Positions 8,297 through 15,823 of a stretch of 64,000 nt of DNA are shown piece by piece. The translations under genes and the position numbers were made by a program. How positions within the stretch are numbered: the stretch's first letter is position 1; every line of letters begins with the position of its first letter. The notes under the pieces were generated by a model. The model was not told the DNA's origin. It searched no databases and worked only from the letters and a program-made list of their open reading frames with translations. This stretch comes from Dyella_B acidisoli (GTDB taxonomy: Bacteria; Pseudomonadota; Gammaproteobacteria; Xanthomonadales; Rhodanobacteraceae). The stretch is taken from contig NZ_CP064031.1 in assembly GCF_049532895.1 (NCBI RefSeq), positions 1,736,001-1,800,000 of the forward strand, read 5' to 3'.

Positions 8297-9322
8297 TCAA
8301 ACCGGCGGCGGATTCCTCTCCCCAAACCCGCGCTGATGCCAATACGGATACACCGGCGTCACCGCGCTTGCCGCATCCAGCTTCGCCACCTGTTCGACTG
8401 TCAGATTCCAGCCAATAGCTCCCAGGTTTTGCCGCAGCTGCTCTTCATTGCGTGCACCGATCACCACCGTCGACACCGTCGGCCGCTGCAGCAGCCAGTT
8501 CAACGCAATTTGCGGCACACTCTTGCCGGTTTCCTTGGCAACGTCGTCGAGAGCATCGATCACGCGATACAGGTATTCCTCGTCGACCTGCGGGCCCATG
8601 TCTGCCGTCTTGTGCAAACGGCTGGTGGCCGGCAGTGGCTGGCCGCGGCGAATCTTGCCGGTAAGGCGTCCCCAACCCAGCGGGCTCCAGACGACCGCGC
8701 CGAGGCCTTGGTCCAGGCCCAACGGCATCAACTCCCATTCGTAATCGCGCCCGATCAGGGAGTAATACGTCTGGTTGGCGATATAGCGCGAGTAACCGTA
8801 GCGATCGGCGACCGCTAGCGACTTCATCAAATGCCAGCCGGAGAAGTTCGATACGCCCAGGTAACGAATCTTGCCGGCGCGCACCAGATCGTCCAAGGTG
8901 GAAAGCGTCTCTTCCACCGGCGTCATCGCGTCGAAGCCGTGCAACTGGAACAGGTCGATGTAGTCGGTGCCCAAACGCTTCAATGAAGCATCGATCGCCT
9001 GGATCAGGTGATAACGCGACGAACCCACGTTATTGGGCTGGTCGTCGAAACGGAACGTGGCCTTGGTGGAGATCAGCACCTGGTCGCGGCGCCCCTTGAT
9101 CGCTTCGCCCAGAATCGATTCCGAAGCGCCGGACGAATAGATGTCCGCGGTGTCGAACAGGGTGACGCCCGAATCCAGGCAGATATCCACCAGCCGCCGT
9201 GCTTCGGCCACATCGGTGCTGCCCCAGGCGCTGAAGAATTCACCTTTGCCGCCAAATGTACCGGTGCCGAAACTCAGCACCGGCACCTTGAAGCCAGATG
9301 CGCCAAGACGTCGAAATTCCAT
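8297..9322 (-). CDS. Aldo/keto reductase
   Basis: This encodes 341 residues from an ATG preceded by AAGAGG. The family TIM-barrel signatures are present: the catalytic Asp and Tyr in TLFDTADIYSSGASESILGE, the catalytic Lys in VLISTKATF, the His in LFQLHGFD, and the cofactor region WSPLGWGRLTGKIRRGQ with TVVIGARNEEQLRQNLGAIG. It should be an NADPH-dependent cytoplasmic reductase of aldehydes or ketones; the substrate cannot be told. Length and layout match the AKR members that resemble potassium-channel beta subunits and YajO-type enzymes. The downstream neighbour is the DUF4440 gene. Confidence 0.9.
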   Translation of the reverse strand: MEFRRLGASGFKVPVLSFGTGTFGGKGEFFSAWGSTDVAEARRLVDICLDSGVTLFDTADIYSSGASESILGEAIKGRRDQVLISTKATFRFDDQPNNVGSSRYHLIQAIDASLKRLGTDYIDLFQLHGFDAMTPVEETLSTLDDLVRAGKIRYLGVSNFSGWHLMKSLAVADRYGYSRYIANQTYYSLIGRDYEWELMPLGLDQGLGAVVWSPLGWGRLTGKIRRGQPLPATSRLHKTADMGPQVDEEYLYRVIDALDDVAKETGKSVPQIALNWLLQRPTVSTVVIGARNEEQLRQNLGAIGWNLTVEQVAKLDAASAVTPVYPYWHQRGFGERNPPPV

Positions 9323-9547
9323 GCATGCATCCTCTTGTTGATAGGGGGAGTGATCCACCTACCTTTGTCCCGCGGCTGCATGATTGCAAGGGCGGGCAGG
9401 GCGGTTTGTAGGATCAAGCAAGAAGTGCAGGTGATCGGGTAGTGGTCGCTTGGCGGGCTCCGCTGCGCGAGAAAGGTAAAGCTCCCGCATAAAAGAAAGC
9501 TATAGTTCGGCCTGCTGCATCGCGTACAGATCCCTCAGGGAAAGACA

Positions 9548-9799
9548 ATGGGAACACCCATGCCAATCGCATCAAACCGTGACGTCGACATCATCTGTGA
9601 CGCCTACGCGGAAAAGATCAGGAGCTTGTACGAAACCTTTTTCCTCAACGTAGCCCAGACGCCAGACAACCCTGGCCCTGCGAAGGACGCGTTCGTAAGA
9701 GGCGTTATCCTGGCCCGCACCGTGCGGGACATGGCCATCAGCGCGCTGCCGGCCGATGGTACGCCGCTGCCAAAACGGTTCGATGCCATGACCCGGTGA
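9548..9799 (+). CDS. Hypothetical protein, 83 residues
   Basis: The ATG at 9548 has AGGGA upstream; an ATG four codons later is possible. The product is a single helical-looking chain (VDIICDAYAEKIRSLYETFF; KDAFVRGVILARTVRDMAIS) without signal peptide or membrane segment. I do not recognise it. It stands alone, with a hairpin (9805-9835) directly after its stop. Confidence 0.55.
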   Translation: MGTPMPIASNRDVDIICDAYAEKIRSLYETFFLNVAQTPDNPGPAKDAFVRGVILARTVRDMAISALPADGTPLPKRFDAMTR

Positions 9800-9804
9800 C
9801 ACCG

Positions 9805-9835
9805 GAAGTCGCAGCGCGAATGCTGCGGCGACTTC
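9805..9835 (+). terminator. Hairpin after hypothetical gene
   Basis: GAAGTCGC pairs with GCGACTTC, extended by AGC/GCT across a bulge. It begins 5 bases after the stop at 9799. The tail TTACAGG is not a T run, so termination is only suggested by position. Confidence 0.35.
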
Positions 9836-9996
9836 TTACAGGCGAGGCACGAACGACGTCGTCAGTGTCAGTGTGATTTTGCGCACACGGCGAGCGCTTG
9901 CCTGTCACATTCACTGTTGAAAAACGCAGCTATCACGATGTACCAACAGGCGCACCACCAGAGTGAAGTCAACGCCGCGCTCGCATAGGTGGTTGC

Positions 9997-10221
9997 TTGC
10001 AACACTTCTATCTCCGCTACCCAGGGCCCGAAGCATGCGAATGCGTGCTCGTATTGGATGGGAAGCCATTGCGCTTTCCCTCGCGAACCGATGCGCTCAC
10101 GTTTGCTCTTCGATGTTGTTACGAGTACGGGGCAACGGAGGGTGAGCCCGTCATCAGCATCGAGGGAAGCGACGGACTGTGGCGATCTTTTGATTGCCGG
10201 TTGCTACCGTTTAGGCATTGA
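9997..10221 (+). CDS. Small hypothetical protein with TTG start
   Basis: This encodes 74 residues. The only reasonable start is a TTG at 9997, chosen because AGGTGG lies at 9987-9992 with good spacing. The sequence reads like a compact alpha/beta domain (FYLRYPGPEACECVLVLDGK, then SRTDALTFALRCCYEYG and PVISIEGSDGLWRSFDC), with five cysteines. It resembles small DUF2188-type proteins only in outline. No function can be given. Confidence 0.45.
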   Translation: MQHFYLRYPGPEACECVLVLDGKPLRFPSRTDALTFALRCCYEYGATEGEPVISIEGSDGLWRSFDCRLLPFRH

Positions 10222-10251
10222 CAGCCGCTGCATGCCAGGCTGCTTTTGTAT

Positions 10252-10386
10252 TCAATGCAGATGACGGAAGAGATAGATACCGAGCCAGATCAGGCCACCC
10301 AGCAAGACAGCTGCCGCAGCGCCAGACATGACGAAGAGGACCAAAAAAGCGAGCAACGTGTCGATGATCCTTTTACCGATGCCCAC
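10252..10386 (-). CDS. 44-residue membrane protein
   Basis: A GTG at 10386 is preceded by GAGG eight bases upstream. The product is MGIGKRIIDTLLAFLVLFVM, then SGAAAAVLLGGLIWLGIYLF and RHLH. It holds one long or two short membrane spans with a basic N-terminus (positive-inside rule suggests N-in). It is downstream of the gene at 10481-11041 on the same strand but separated by a terminator (10414-10440), so it probably has its own promoter or depends on read-through. It is too short for routine calling; the coding claim rests on the ribosome site and the strictly hydrophobic composition. Confidence 0.5.
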   Translation of the reverse strand: MGIGKRIIDTLLAFLVLFVMSGAAAAVLLGGLIWLGIYLFRHLH

Positions 10387-10413
10387 TGCCTATACCTCAA
10401 AATGAAGATTAAA

Positions 10414-10440
10414 AAGAGAGCGTCACATGGACGCTCTCTT
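10414..10440 (-). terminator. Rho-independent terminator
   Basis: A perfect 11-bp stem AAGAGAGCGTC / GACGCTCTCTT with a 5-base loop is followed on the minus strand by TTTTTAATC. It ends the transcript of the gene at 10481-11041. Confidence 0.8.
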
Positions 10441-10480
10441 GGTTGGCGCTGTTATCAGCACAAATAAGAAGGCGCAGCCA

Positions 10481-11041
10481 TCAATGGCTGCGCGAACTGG
10501 AGTTGCTTGACGCGCGACTGCCAGCACTGGTCTGCGAGGCCATCCTTGCCAGGCTGCCGCGATCATAGGTAGCGGGATACGCGTCTGACGCACGGCGCTC
10601 GATGTCGTGGCGGTGATCGCGCAGTTCATCCGAATCGGTCACCAGAGCAAGGTTGTTATTAGTCCACTTCCAATACGAAGAAGCGCTGGCCATGGGCGTC
10701 GCCGTGGTGGAAATGTAGTGATAGAAGAGGTCGTAATTACCATCACTACGCGGCTGCACATTCAGCGATACACGCATGATCATCGAGCTATTCACCGCGT
10801 GGCCATTCACCATGGCGGGTTTCTTGATCCAGCTACGGATGGCTTCATCCAGCATGCGATTGAACTTGGGCGTAAGCTGCTCCGCCGGAAGAATGCGCGT
10901 GACCTCGCCTTCCGAATTCACCTGCACGAAAACCGGAAGCACCCGGCTATCCATGGTGTTGACCGAGAGCTCCACGGCCAAGCTTGGGCCGGTAATGAGG
11001 GCCAATGCTGCGGCGATGATCGCCTTGCATAACATGTTCAT
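10481..11041 (-). CDS. Periplasmic TonB-C-like protein
   Basis: This encodes 186 residues. The start at 11041 is chosen over an ATG four codons earlier because that ATG forms part of the GGAGG ribosome site. A signal peptide is clear (MNMLCKAIIAAALALITGPS, LAVE). The middle region VLPVFVQVNSEGEVTRILPA ... FNRMLDEAIRSWIKKPAMVN ... MIMRVSLNVQ matches the strand-helix-strand layout of TonB C-terminal domains and of enzyme-free relatives. The C-terminus is Ser/Arg-rich and low complexity (SAGSRASSNSSSRSH). It is not an ordinary TonB because there is no membrane anchor plus proline linker. An envelope role is inferred. Confidence 0.65.
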   Translation of the reverse strand: MNMLCKAIIAAALALITGPSLAVELSVNTMDSRVLPVFVQVNSEGEVTRILPAEQLTPKFNRMLDEAIRSWIKKPAMVNGHAVNSSMIMRVSLNVQPRSDGNYDLFYHYISTTATPMASASSYWKWTNNNLALVTDSDELRDHRHDIERRASDAYPATYDRGSLARMASQTSAGSRASSNSSSRSH

Positions 11042-11256
11042 ACTGGCCTCCATTCGTACACGGTGATGACGGGCCTTGCCGGGCGGAAGTTTGCGAGCCA
11101 GTCGTCCGTGGAAGGGCTACAAAACTATAGTCCCGTGGCTTAGTACGTACTAGTGAGTGCCGGAGTTGCACCATTTGCGTTGTACGTTGCCGACCCAGGC
11201 GTTGCGCGCCCGCCTCCAGTAGGTGTGTCGCGAAGGAGGCATGTGTAACAAATAGA

Positions 11257-11278
11257 AAGGCCCCCTTTCGGGGGCCTT
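11257..11278 (-). terminator. Rho-independent terminator of candidate RNA
   Basis: The 9-bp stem AAGGCCCCC / GGGGGCCTT has a 4-base loop; the T-rich tail is only on the minus strand. Confidence 0.7.
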
Positions 11279-11376
11279 GAGCTTCATCCTAGGGGGTAAC
11301 GAAGCTCTGGTTAGCTAACCGCCGGATGCGCAGAGGCACGACCATCCAGCGACGATAGGTTGCGCCAGAATCCGGC
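11257..11376 (-). ncRNA. Candidate structured small RNA with intrinsic terminator
   Basis: Read on the minus strand, this stretch holds a long imperfect hairpin (arms 11370-11376 with 11361-11365, pairing to 11321-11332), a 12-base palindrome GGTTAGCTAACC (11309-11320), a hairpin with stem GCTTCGT / ATGAAGC and a C-rich loop (11281-11305), and a terminator AAGGCCCCC...GGGGGCCTT (11257-11278) followed by TTTCTATTTGTT. No open frame fits. It lies between the pilin gene and the gene at 10481, both on the same strand, so it is either a free RNA, a 3' UTR-derived RNA or a leader with an attenuator. The 5' end is unknown. The rest of the 11042-11558 gap shows nothing recognised. Confidence 0.5.
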
Positions 11377-11558
11377 TCTTAAGAAATCAGGTGGAAGCCC
11401 TACTGCTTGTAGGAATAGGACTACATATTTAAGTCCGCTTCTCTGTCAGCTAAATGCAAGCGTGAGCAAATGCCACGTCATAACCATGTCGTTCGCGGGA
11501 GGTGCCTAACAAGGGCGGTGTTGAGCAATAGAATCGCGTTGGCGATCGAGCCGTGTCC

Positions 11559-12026
11559 TTAGAGACGGCAGCTCGACGGAAGATAGGAGAGCAGTTCTGG
11601 GTCAGTGATATTCGTGTTGTTGCAGGTCCAGGAAATCGAGCCTTCGTTGGTTACGGCTGAAAGTCCTAGTTGCTTTCCGGAGATTGCAATATTGGCCGAC
11701 TGGCCGCCGGTGCTGTCGAAATGGATAAGGATCATGCCTGGCCGTTCCGTGGAATAGACATGGCTCACATACTTGCCCGACATATCGGGTGCGATACCCG
11801 CTGAAGCATCCGTAGCGGGGAAGTAGCCGTAGTTCGCATAGAACTCCTCGAGCGCCACTTTGGGACCTGCCGCTAGCGAAAATCCTTCCGATACCTGAGA
11901 ACGGATCAAGTAGTTCTTGTAAGCGGGTATAGCGATCGCGGCAAGGATGGCAATGATTGCCACCGTAATCATCAATTCAATCAACGTAAAACCAGCCCTG
12001 CGGCGAGCCGAGCTTGCGTGCTTCAC
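11559..12026 (-). CDS. pilA: Type IV major pilin (PilA-like prepilin)
   Basis: This encodes 155 residues. The N-terminus has the class III prepilin signal: a short basic leader, cleavage after Gly12 in RRAGFTLIEL, Phe at +1 and Glu at +5, followed by the hydrophobic assembly helix MITVAIIAILAAIAIPAY. The C-terminal globular part ends with two cysteines (WTCNNTN ... LPSSCRL) that should form the D-region disulfide of pilins. It would be cleaved and methylated by PilD and polymerised at the inner membrane into pili for twitching, adhesion or DNA uptake. The start codon is GTG with AGGGG upstream. No other pilus gene is adjacent, as is usual for pilA in this order. Confidence 0.9.
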   Translation of the reverse strand: MKHASSARRRAGFTLIELMITVAIIAILAAIAIPAYKNYLIRSQVSEGFSLAAGPKVALEEFYANYGYFPATDASAGIAPDMSGKYVSHVYSTERPGMILIHFDSTGGQSANIAISGKQLGLSAVTNEGSISWTCNNTNITDPELLSYLPSSCRL

Positions 12027-12427
12027 TGTATTTCCCCCTGTAGGAAATGCCGCAACGTGCGTTACGGCACTTCCTAGTGTGCCGGAAATTCAGTTACAGA
12101 CTGCGTTCGGCTGCACGTTTTTAGCTTGAGGAACTCGCTTGATAAGCGCCGAGCTTTCGCTGCTCTTGGCATTGCATCAGCTGATTACCTCGTCGTGTAG
12201 TAGCTGATTACCCTTTAGGGTATTTTGGCGCAGATCGAAACGACGCCAATTAGCGCAAGGTTACTTCTGTGAGATTTGCATTCGCAGAGTTCCTCGGCCT
12301 GCTGCGAGAAGCAGGCTCGCGTTTTTCTGGGGGCGCTCGCCACGGCAACTAGATGTACGCTCACGGAGCTACCCCGCGAAACGCCGCCATGTGCTATCGG
12401 TGCAAGTTGAGCGGATGGAGAATCAGC
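12027..12427. promoter_or_regulatory. Divergent upstream region of pilin and glycosidase-like genes
   Basis: The minus strand has a GG-N10-GC pair at 12137-12150, about 110 bases before the pilin start, the spacing expected for a sigma-54 promoter, but the surrounding bases match poorly. On the plus strand TTGGCATTGCATCAGCTG shows a similar GG-N10-GC. Two near-identical AGCTGATTACC segments occur around 12179-12213. No gene is seen. Confidence 0.25.
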
Positions 12428-13870
12428 GTGACTAGATTAATACTTGCCTGTCTGGCCCTGATCACCGTTGGGGCTGCGCCCATAACCTTTCGCCAAGCCG
12501 GCTCCGATGCGGTCGACGCCATGGTGCGCGTCTTCTACACCGGGGACGGAAAGTGGCGGGAATGCGCCGCCGCGGATTGTCACGCATCCAATCAGGACTG
12601 GGGCGTCGACTCGATGACCTACACGCTTTGGTTGGATTTGAAAACGACCAATGACCCGAAGGTTCCGCCACTCATGGGTGCGCTGGAGAAAACGGCGCCG
12701 TCCTATCCCGCCCCCTGCGCCGAGGGTGTGGCGTGCAGTTCCTGGAGCGATGTTCCAGAGTGGGATTCGATCGCGGCGTCACGCGAATACGAAATCACGC
12801 ATGACCCCATTGCATTGCAAAAAGCGCGCGCAGCCTTCGATTTTGTCGAACACGCGCAAGTCTTTGCACGCGGCGCGTGTCCGGCCATCAACTATCAACT
12901 CGCCGATGGTGGGACCAATCAGCTCAAAACCCTTGAAACGGATGCGAATGGGGTGAAGGCCGCGCTCTTGCTTTATGAGGCCACTCACGAGCAACGCTAC
13001 CTCACGGCGGCATCAACGCGTTATGCGTCGATCCGCAAGTATTTTCTCGACCCTAAAGTACCGCTCTACAGCGTTTACGTCTTCGACGACGGCAAGACAT
13101 GCGAGCAGACCCCGCATCGCTTTTTCGCTTCGGTGAACGGTGACATGATCTGGAATGGACTGCATCTCTATCGAGCCACGCACAACGCAGCCTATTTGCA
13201 AGAGTCGTTCGCCACGGCACGTGTGTTCGACGAACACCTATCCGATCCGCGTGGCATCTTTGCAGATCTTCAAGCCGAAAACGATATCGTCGAACCCTTG
13301 GTCGAAGCCTTCTACGAACTCGCAACTGAACGCCATTTCAAGCCTGCTCAACAATGGTTGTTACGCAACGCAGAAGCAGCGTGGTCAGCACGCGCGCACG
13401 ACGGTACGTTCGGCCGTTTCTTTGACGGGCCAGCTCCCACTGCACTGACCAGCGTCTGGCAAAGCAATGGCGGATTCGCACTGGAGGTCGCAGCGGCGGC
13501 CGTCTCGCCGAATACGACGGTGTCAAACACCAACGATTGGTCGGGCGCACACTTCATCACAAGTGATATCACGCTGAATTCGGAGCCGATTACATTCGAT
13601 GGCTCAGCGATCGCTTTAATCGGCACAATCGGCGATAACTGTTGCGAACCTGGCCATGCACGTGTCGTCGTCGACGATGTCGAAACGTTCGATCAAACCG
13701 GCATCTGGCAAAACAAATCCAGTAACGGCCGGCATACGCCAAACTCGATTTTATTCGCGTGGCATTGGCCCAAAGCGGGCCATCATACGATTAGCTTTAT
13801 GCCGGGAGCTGCAAACGCGAAAGAAGGCGGGGCCTATCTCCACCTCACTGGCTATTCGGTTTTACCCTAG
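12428..13870 (+). CDS. Secreted glycosidase-like protein (GH76-like (alpha/alpha)6 fold suspected)
   Basis: This encodes 480 residues. The GTG at 12428 is chosen because GGAG lies seven bases upstream and it yields a proper signal peptide (MTRLILACLALITVGAAP); the frame is open further upstream but without secretion signal. The first 350 residues are helical with repeated Trp/Tyr-rich turns (NQDWGVDSMTYTLWLDLKTT, NGDMIWNGLHLYRATHNAAY), recalling glycoside hydrolases with an alpha/alpha barrel such as GH76. The last 110 residues look like a beta-sandwich (WSGAHFITSDITLNSEPITF ... HHTISFMPGA), possibly carbohydrate-binding. A role in polysaccharide breakdown outside the cytoplasm is inferred; catalytic residues are not certain. 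Confidence 0.5.
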   Translation: MTRLILACLALITVGAAPITFRQAGSDAVDAMVRVFYTGDGKWRECAAADCHASNQDWGVDSMTYTLWLDLKTTNDPKVPPLMGALEKTAPSYPAPCAEGVACSSWSDVPEWDSIAASREYEITHDPIALQKARAAFDFVEHAQVFARGACPAINYQLADGGTNQLKTLETDANGVKAALLLYEATHEQRYLTAASTRYASIRKYFLDPKVPLYSVYVFDDGKTCEQTPHRFFASVNGDMIWNGLHLYRATHNAAYLQESFATARVFDEHLSDPRGIFADLQAENDIVEPLVEAFYELATERHFKPAQQWLLRNAEAAWSARAHDGTFGRFFDGPAPTALTSVWQSNGGFALEVAAAAVSPNTTVSNTNDWSGAHFITSDITLNSEPITFDGSAIALIGTIGDNCCEPGHARVVVDDVETFDQTGIWQNKSSNGRHTPNSILFAWHWPKAGHHTISFMPGAANAKEGGAYLHLTGYSVLP

Positions 13871-14017
13871 GGAGCTCTGAACAAATCATCCAGTTCGTGC
13901 TGGGATACTAGCTCTGCCGAGCTTGTTGAACCCAAAGGAGCAGAGTGCTCTCTTAGAACGTCTGAGAAATGCACCCTGCCACCTTTTTGCTTGCTGGAAC
14001 GACCTGGCTGCCACGTA

Positions 14018-14818
14018 CTACTTCGCGGAGCTGATATTTTCGTTGAGGTAGCTAAAAAGAGCCTCAGGCATCTGGCGCACCACCTCTCGAGGAAGTTCAT
14101 CGCTCCGGAGGTCAACGTACAATTCAATGGCTGCCAACAGTGCAGCGCGTACTGACACCACGTCGTGTGCTGCCACAGTACGAGTCAACTGCTTGCTAGC
14201 TTGGTCGTCCATCAATTCCATGCGCCGCACCGCGCGCTGTGGACGACCCGCCCGCCGGTGCAGCATCGGTCCAAGGACTTGTTCTCGAAAGAAGGCCAGA
14301 ATCCCTATAGCCTCAAACAACTCGCCACGTGCGAGCTTAGTTGCCCCGTAGTGAAGCCAGATCCAAGCCCGCTGCTCAAACCACTCCGGTGCGAGGCTTG
14401 GCCAAGCGATGATGGCAGCGTCAAGAAGTGCCTTGGTGTGCTCGGGATCGCGTGCAAATATCACTGCCGGGCGTTCGACAAGTCGGCCAAGATCTCCAGG
14501 CGTCACGAACTTCAGATCGACGTGTATCAGGGAGGGCCCATATAGGCAGATCAACAACCTTGGCTCGCCGACGTGTTCTCCGGTGAACGCCGACAGCAAG
14601 TCGCCTATTCGTTTCGCGAAATCATGCCGCGACGACATGACCTCTTGGTACTTGTCGTCTTCGACGACGACCACAAAATCCAGGTCAGATTGCTGATCGA
14701 AGCCGCCGTGGATGTACGAGCCACCTGCCAATAGGGCATTAAACCGCGTGTCTCGCGCAACCTCCGAACGGACCCTTTCTAAAAACTCGGTATGCAATTG
14801 AGGGATGGTGCTGGGCAT
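14018..14818 (-). CDS. Nucleotidyltransferase-domain protein
   Basis: This encodes 266 residues from an ATG with GGAGA upstream. The N-terminal part holds the nucleotidyltransferase signature GGSYIHGGFDQQSDLDFVVV, in which Gly-Ser and the two Asp (about 45 and 47) bind the metal and nucleotide; a third acidic residue may be in LIHVDLKF. The C-terminal half is helical. The layout resembles aminoglycoside nucleotidyltransferase-like and kanamycin-type enzymes of unknown substrate. It stands alone on the minus strand. Antibiotic modification is possible but not supported by any specific motif. Confidence 0.75.
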   Translation of the reverse strand: MPSTIPQLHTEFLERVRSEVARDTRFNALLAGGSYIHGGFDQQSDLDFVVVVEDDKYQEVMSSRHDFAKRIGDLLSAFTGEHVGEPRLLICLYGPSLIHVDLKFVTPGDLGRLVERPAVIFARDPEHTKALLDAAIIAWPSLAPEWFEQRAWIWLHYGATKLARGELFEAIGILAFFREQVLGPMLHRRAGRPQRAVRRMELMDDQASKQLTRTVAAHDVVSVRAALLAAIELYVDLRSDELPREVVRQMPEALFSYLNENISSAK

Positions 14819-14913
14819 TTTCGTTTCTCCAAGCCAGCAGCTCAGGTTACGAGAACATGAAGCGGGCACACAAGTCCCTCTCACTATGAGCTTGATGAGT
14901 CATAGCGAAACCC

Positions 14914-14957
14914 GGGGCGGAGGTAGTAGAACAGGCTAACTACCTCGCCCAGTTTTT
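14914..14957 (+). terminator. Terminator-like hairpin just upstream of ABM gene
   Basis: GGGGCGGAGGTAGT (14914-14927) pairs with ACTACCTCGCCC (14939-14950) and is followed by AGTTTTTGAG. The T run is on the plus strand, but no plus-strand gene precedes it for 1 kb. It ends 25 bases before the next start codon, so it may attenuate that gene. Similar hairpins lie at 19725-19760 and 20193-20230. Confidence 0.55.
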
Positions 14958-14982
14958 GAGGACCTGGACTAAAGGAGGATGT

Positions 14983-15324
14983 ATGGCAATCCTGAGAGAG
15001 TGGCGCGCGGAAATTCGCCGCGAGTTAAAGCAAGAATATGTGGAGTACGTCACCGCGACAGGGATAGCCGAATACCGGCGCACAGACGGAAATCTGGGTG
15101 CAGTGATCGCGGTGCGAGATATCGATGCCGAGCGATCCGAGATTGTCACGCTCAGCTGGTGGGAAGACGAAGCCTCCATCAAGGCTTTCGCGGGCGAAGA
15201 TATCTCGCGCTCCCGTTATTACCCCGAAGATGATCGGTACCTGCTAACTCACCCGGAAACTGTCCAGCACTACGATTCATCGATTCCTTGCGAGCCGTTA
15301 GAGGGCGAGCAAATTCTAATCTGA
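14983..15324 (+). CDS. Antibiotic biosynthesis monooxygenase-like (ABM) domain protein
   Basis: This encodes 113 residues. The ATG at 14983 follows AAAGGAGG. The sequence reads as a dimeric alpha-beta barrel of the ABM type: REWRAEIRRELKQEYVEYV, then TGIAEYRRTDGNLGAVIAVR, EIVTLSWWEDEASIKAFAGE and the C-terminal DDRYLLTHPETVQHYDSS. The SWWEDEASIKAFAG segment is characteristic of such proteins. They act as small oxygenases or as stress-related heme or quinone binding proteins; the substrate is unknown. Transcription may be governed by the hairpin that ends 25 bases upstream. Confidence 0.7.
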   Translation: MAILREWRAEIRRELKQEYVEYVTATGIAEYRRTDGNLGAVIAVRDIDAERSEIVTLSWWEDEASIKAFAGEDISRSRYYPEDDRYLLTHPETVQHYDSSIPCEPLEGEQILI

Positions 15325-15760
15325 CTAGACACCATGATTTTCGAAGTCAGCGCTAAGCAAAGGAGCCGAGACGAAGGCAGCTAAGTCGTTTAGCTACCTT
15401 GCGCGTTATCGCGGGGATAACTCGGAAAAGACATGGTCGTCACATATCCAATCGCAAACTCGAAAAAACCCGTGTGCGCAATGTTGCGGGTGATTGGGGT
15501 TTTACAGGAAACAGGGGCAGGGATCTATGCGGCGCAGAAAGAAGCGACTTTCGTCTTAGATAGGTTTCAAGGTGTGCCTTGGCTCTATGCGTGAGCTTCG
15601 CATGGGGGAAGGTCATGCCGTGGGTGTTTTCGCTCGCAGATATTGGAGGCGCAAACACTCATGCCATGTCAGAAGTTCGGCAGGTTTCCGCATCCAAAGC
15701 GCCACAGATATAGCTAGCACACCTTTCCAAGGAACCTCCGTTCATTGATGGAGTGATGCG
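15325..15760. other. Intergenic region with one doubtful small ORF
   Basis: A 53-codon frame at 15433-15594 (plus) has GGAAAAG upstream but no family or clear composition. A minus-strand frame at 15440-15658 overlaps it and looks like noise. The stretch should hold the promoter of the decarboxylase-oxidase operon; I see no repeat or RNA gene. Confidence 0.3.
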
Positions 15761-15823
15761 ATGGCTTTCAACGTATTCCGTGTTGACGATGGCGGTATCA
15801 GCTGCCCAGGGGAGTCACCATGA
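15761..15823 (+). CDS. 20-residue leader ORF overlapping the decarboxylase start
   Basis: ATG at 15761 has GGAG upstream and encodes MAFNVFRVDDGGISCPGESP. Its TGA (15821-15823) overlaps the ATG of the next gene (ATGA). The GGGGAG ribosome site of the decarboxylase lies inside this frame. This arrangement fits translational coupling or a leader peptide; it could also be chance. Confidence 0.35.
   Translation: MAFNVFRVDDGGISCPGESP

Noticed and set aside
11279..11376. Cyclic-di-GMP (GEMM) riboswitch near the pilin gene
   Set aside because: The conserved GGGACGCAAAGCC-type core and tetraloop-receptor pattern are not present; kept only as a generic structured RNA candidate.
15433..15594. 53-codon plus-strand ORF upstream of the decarboxylase operon
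   Set aside because: It has only a weak ribosome site and no recognisable features, and an opposing frame overlaps it; not listed as a gene.
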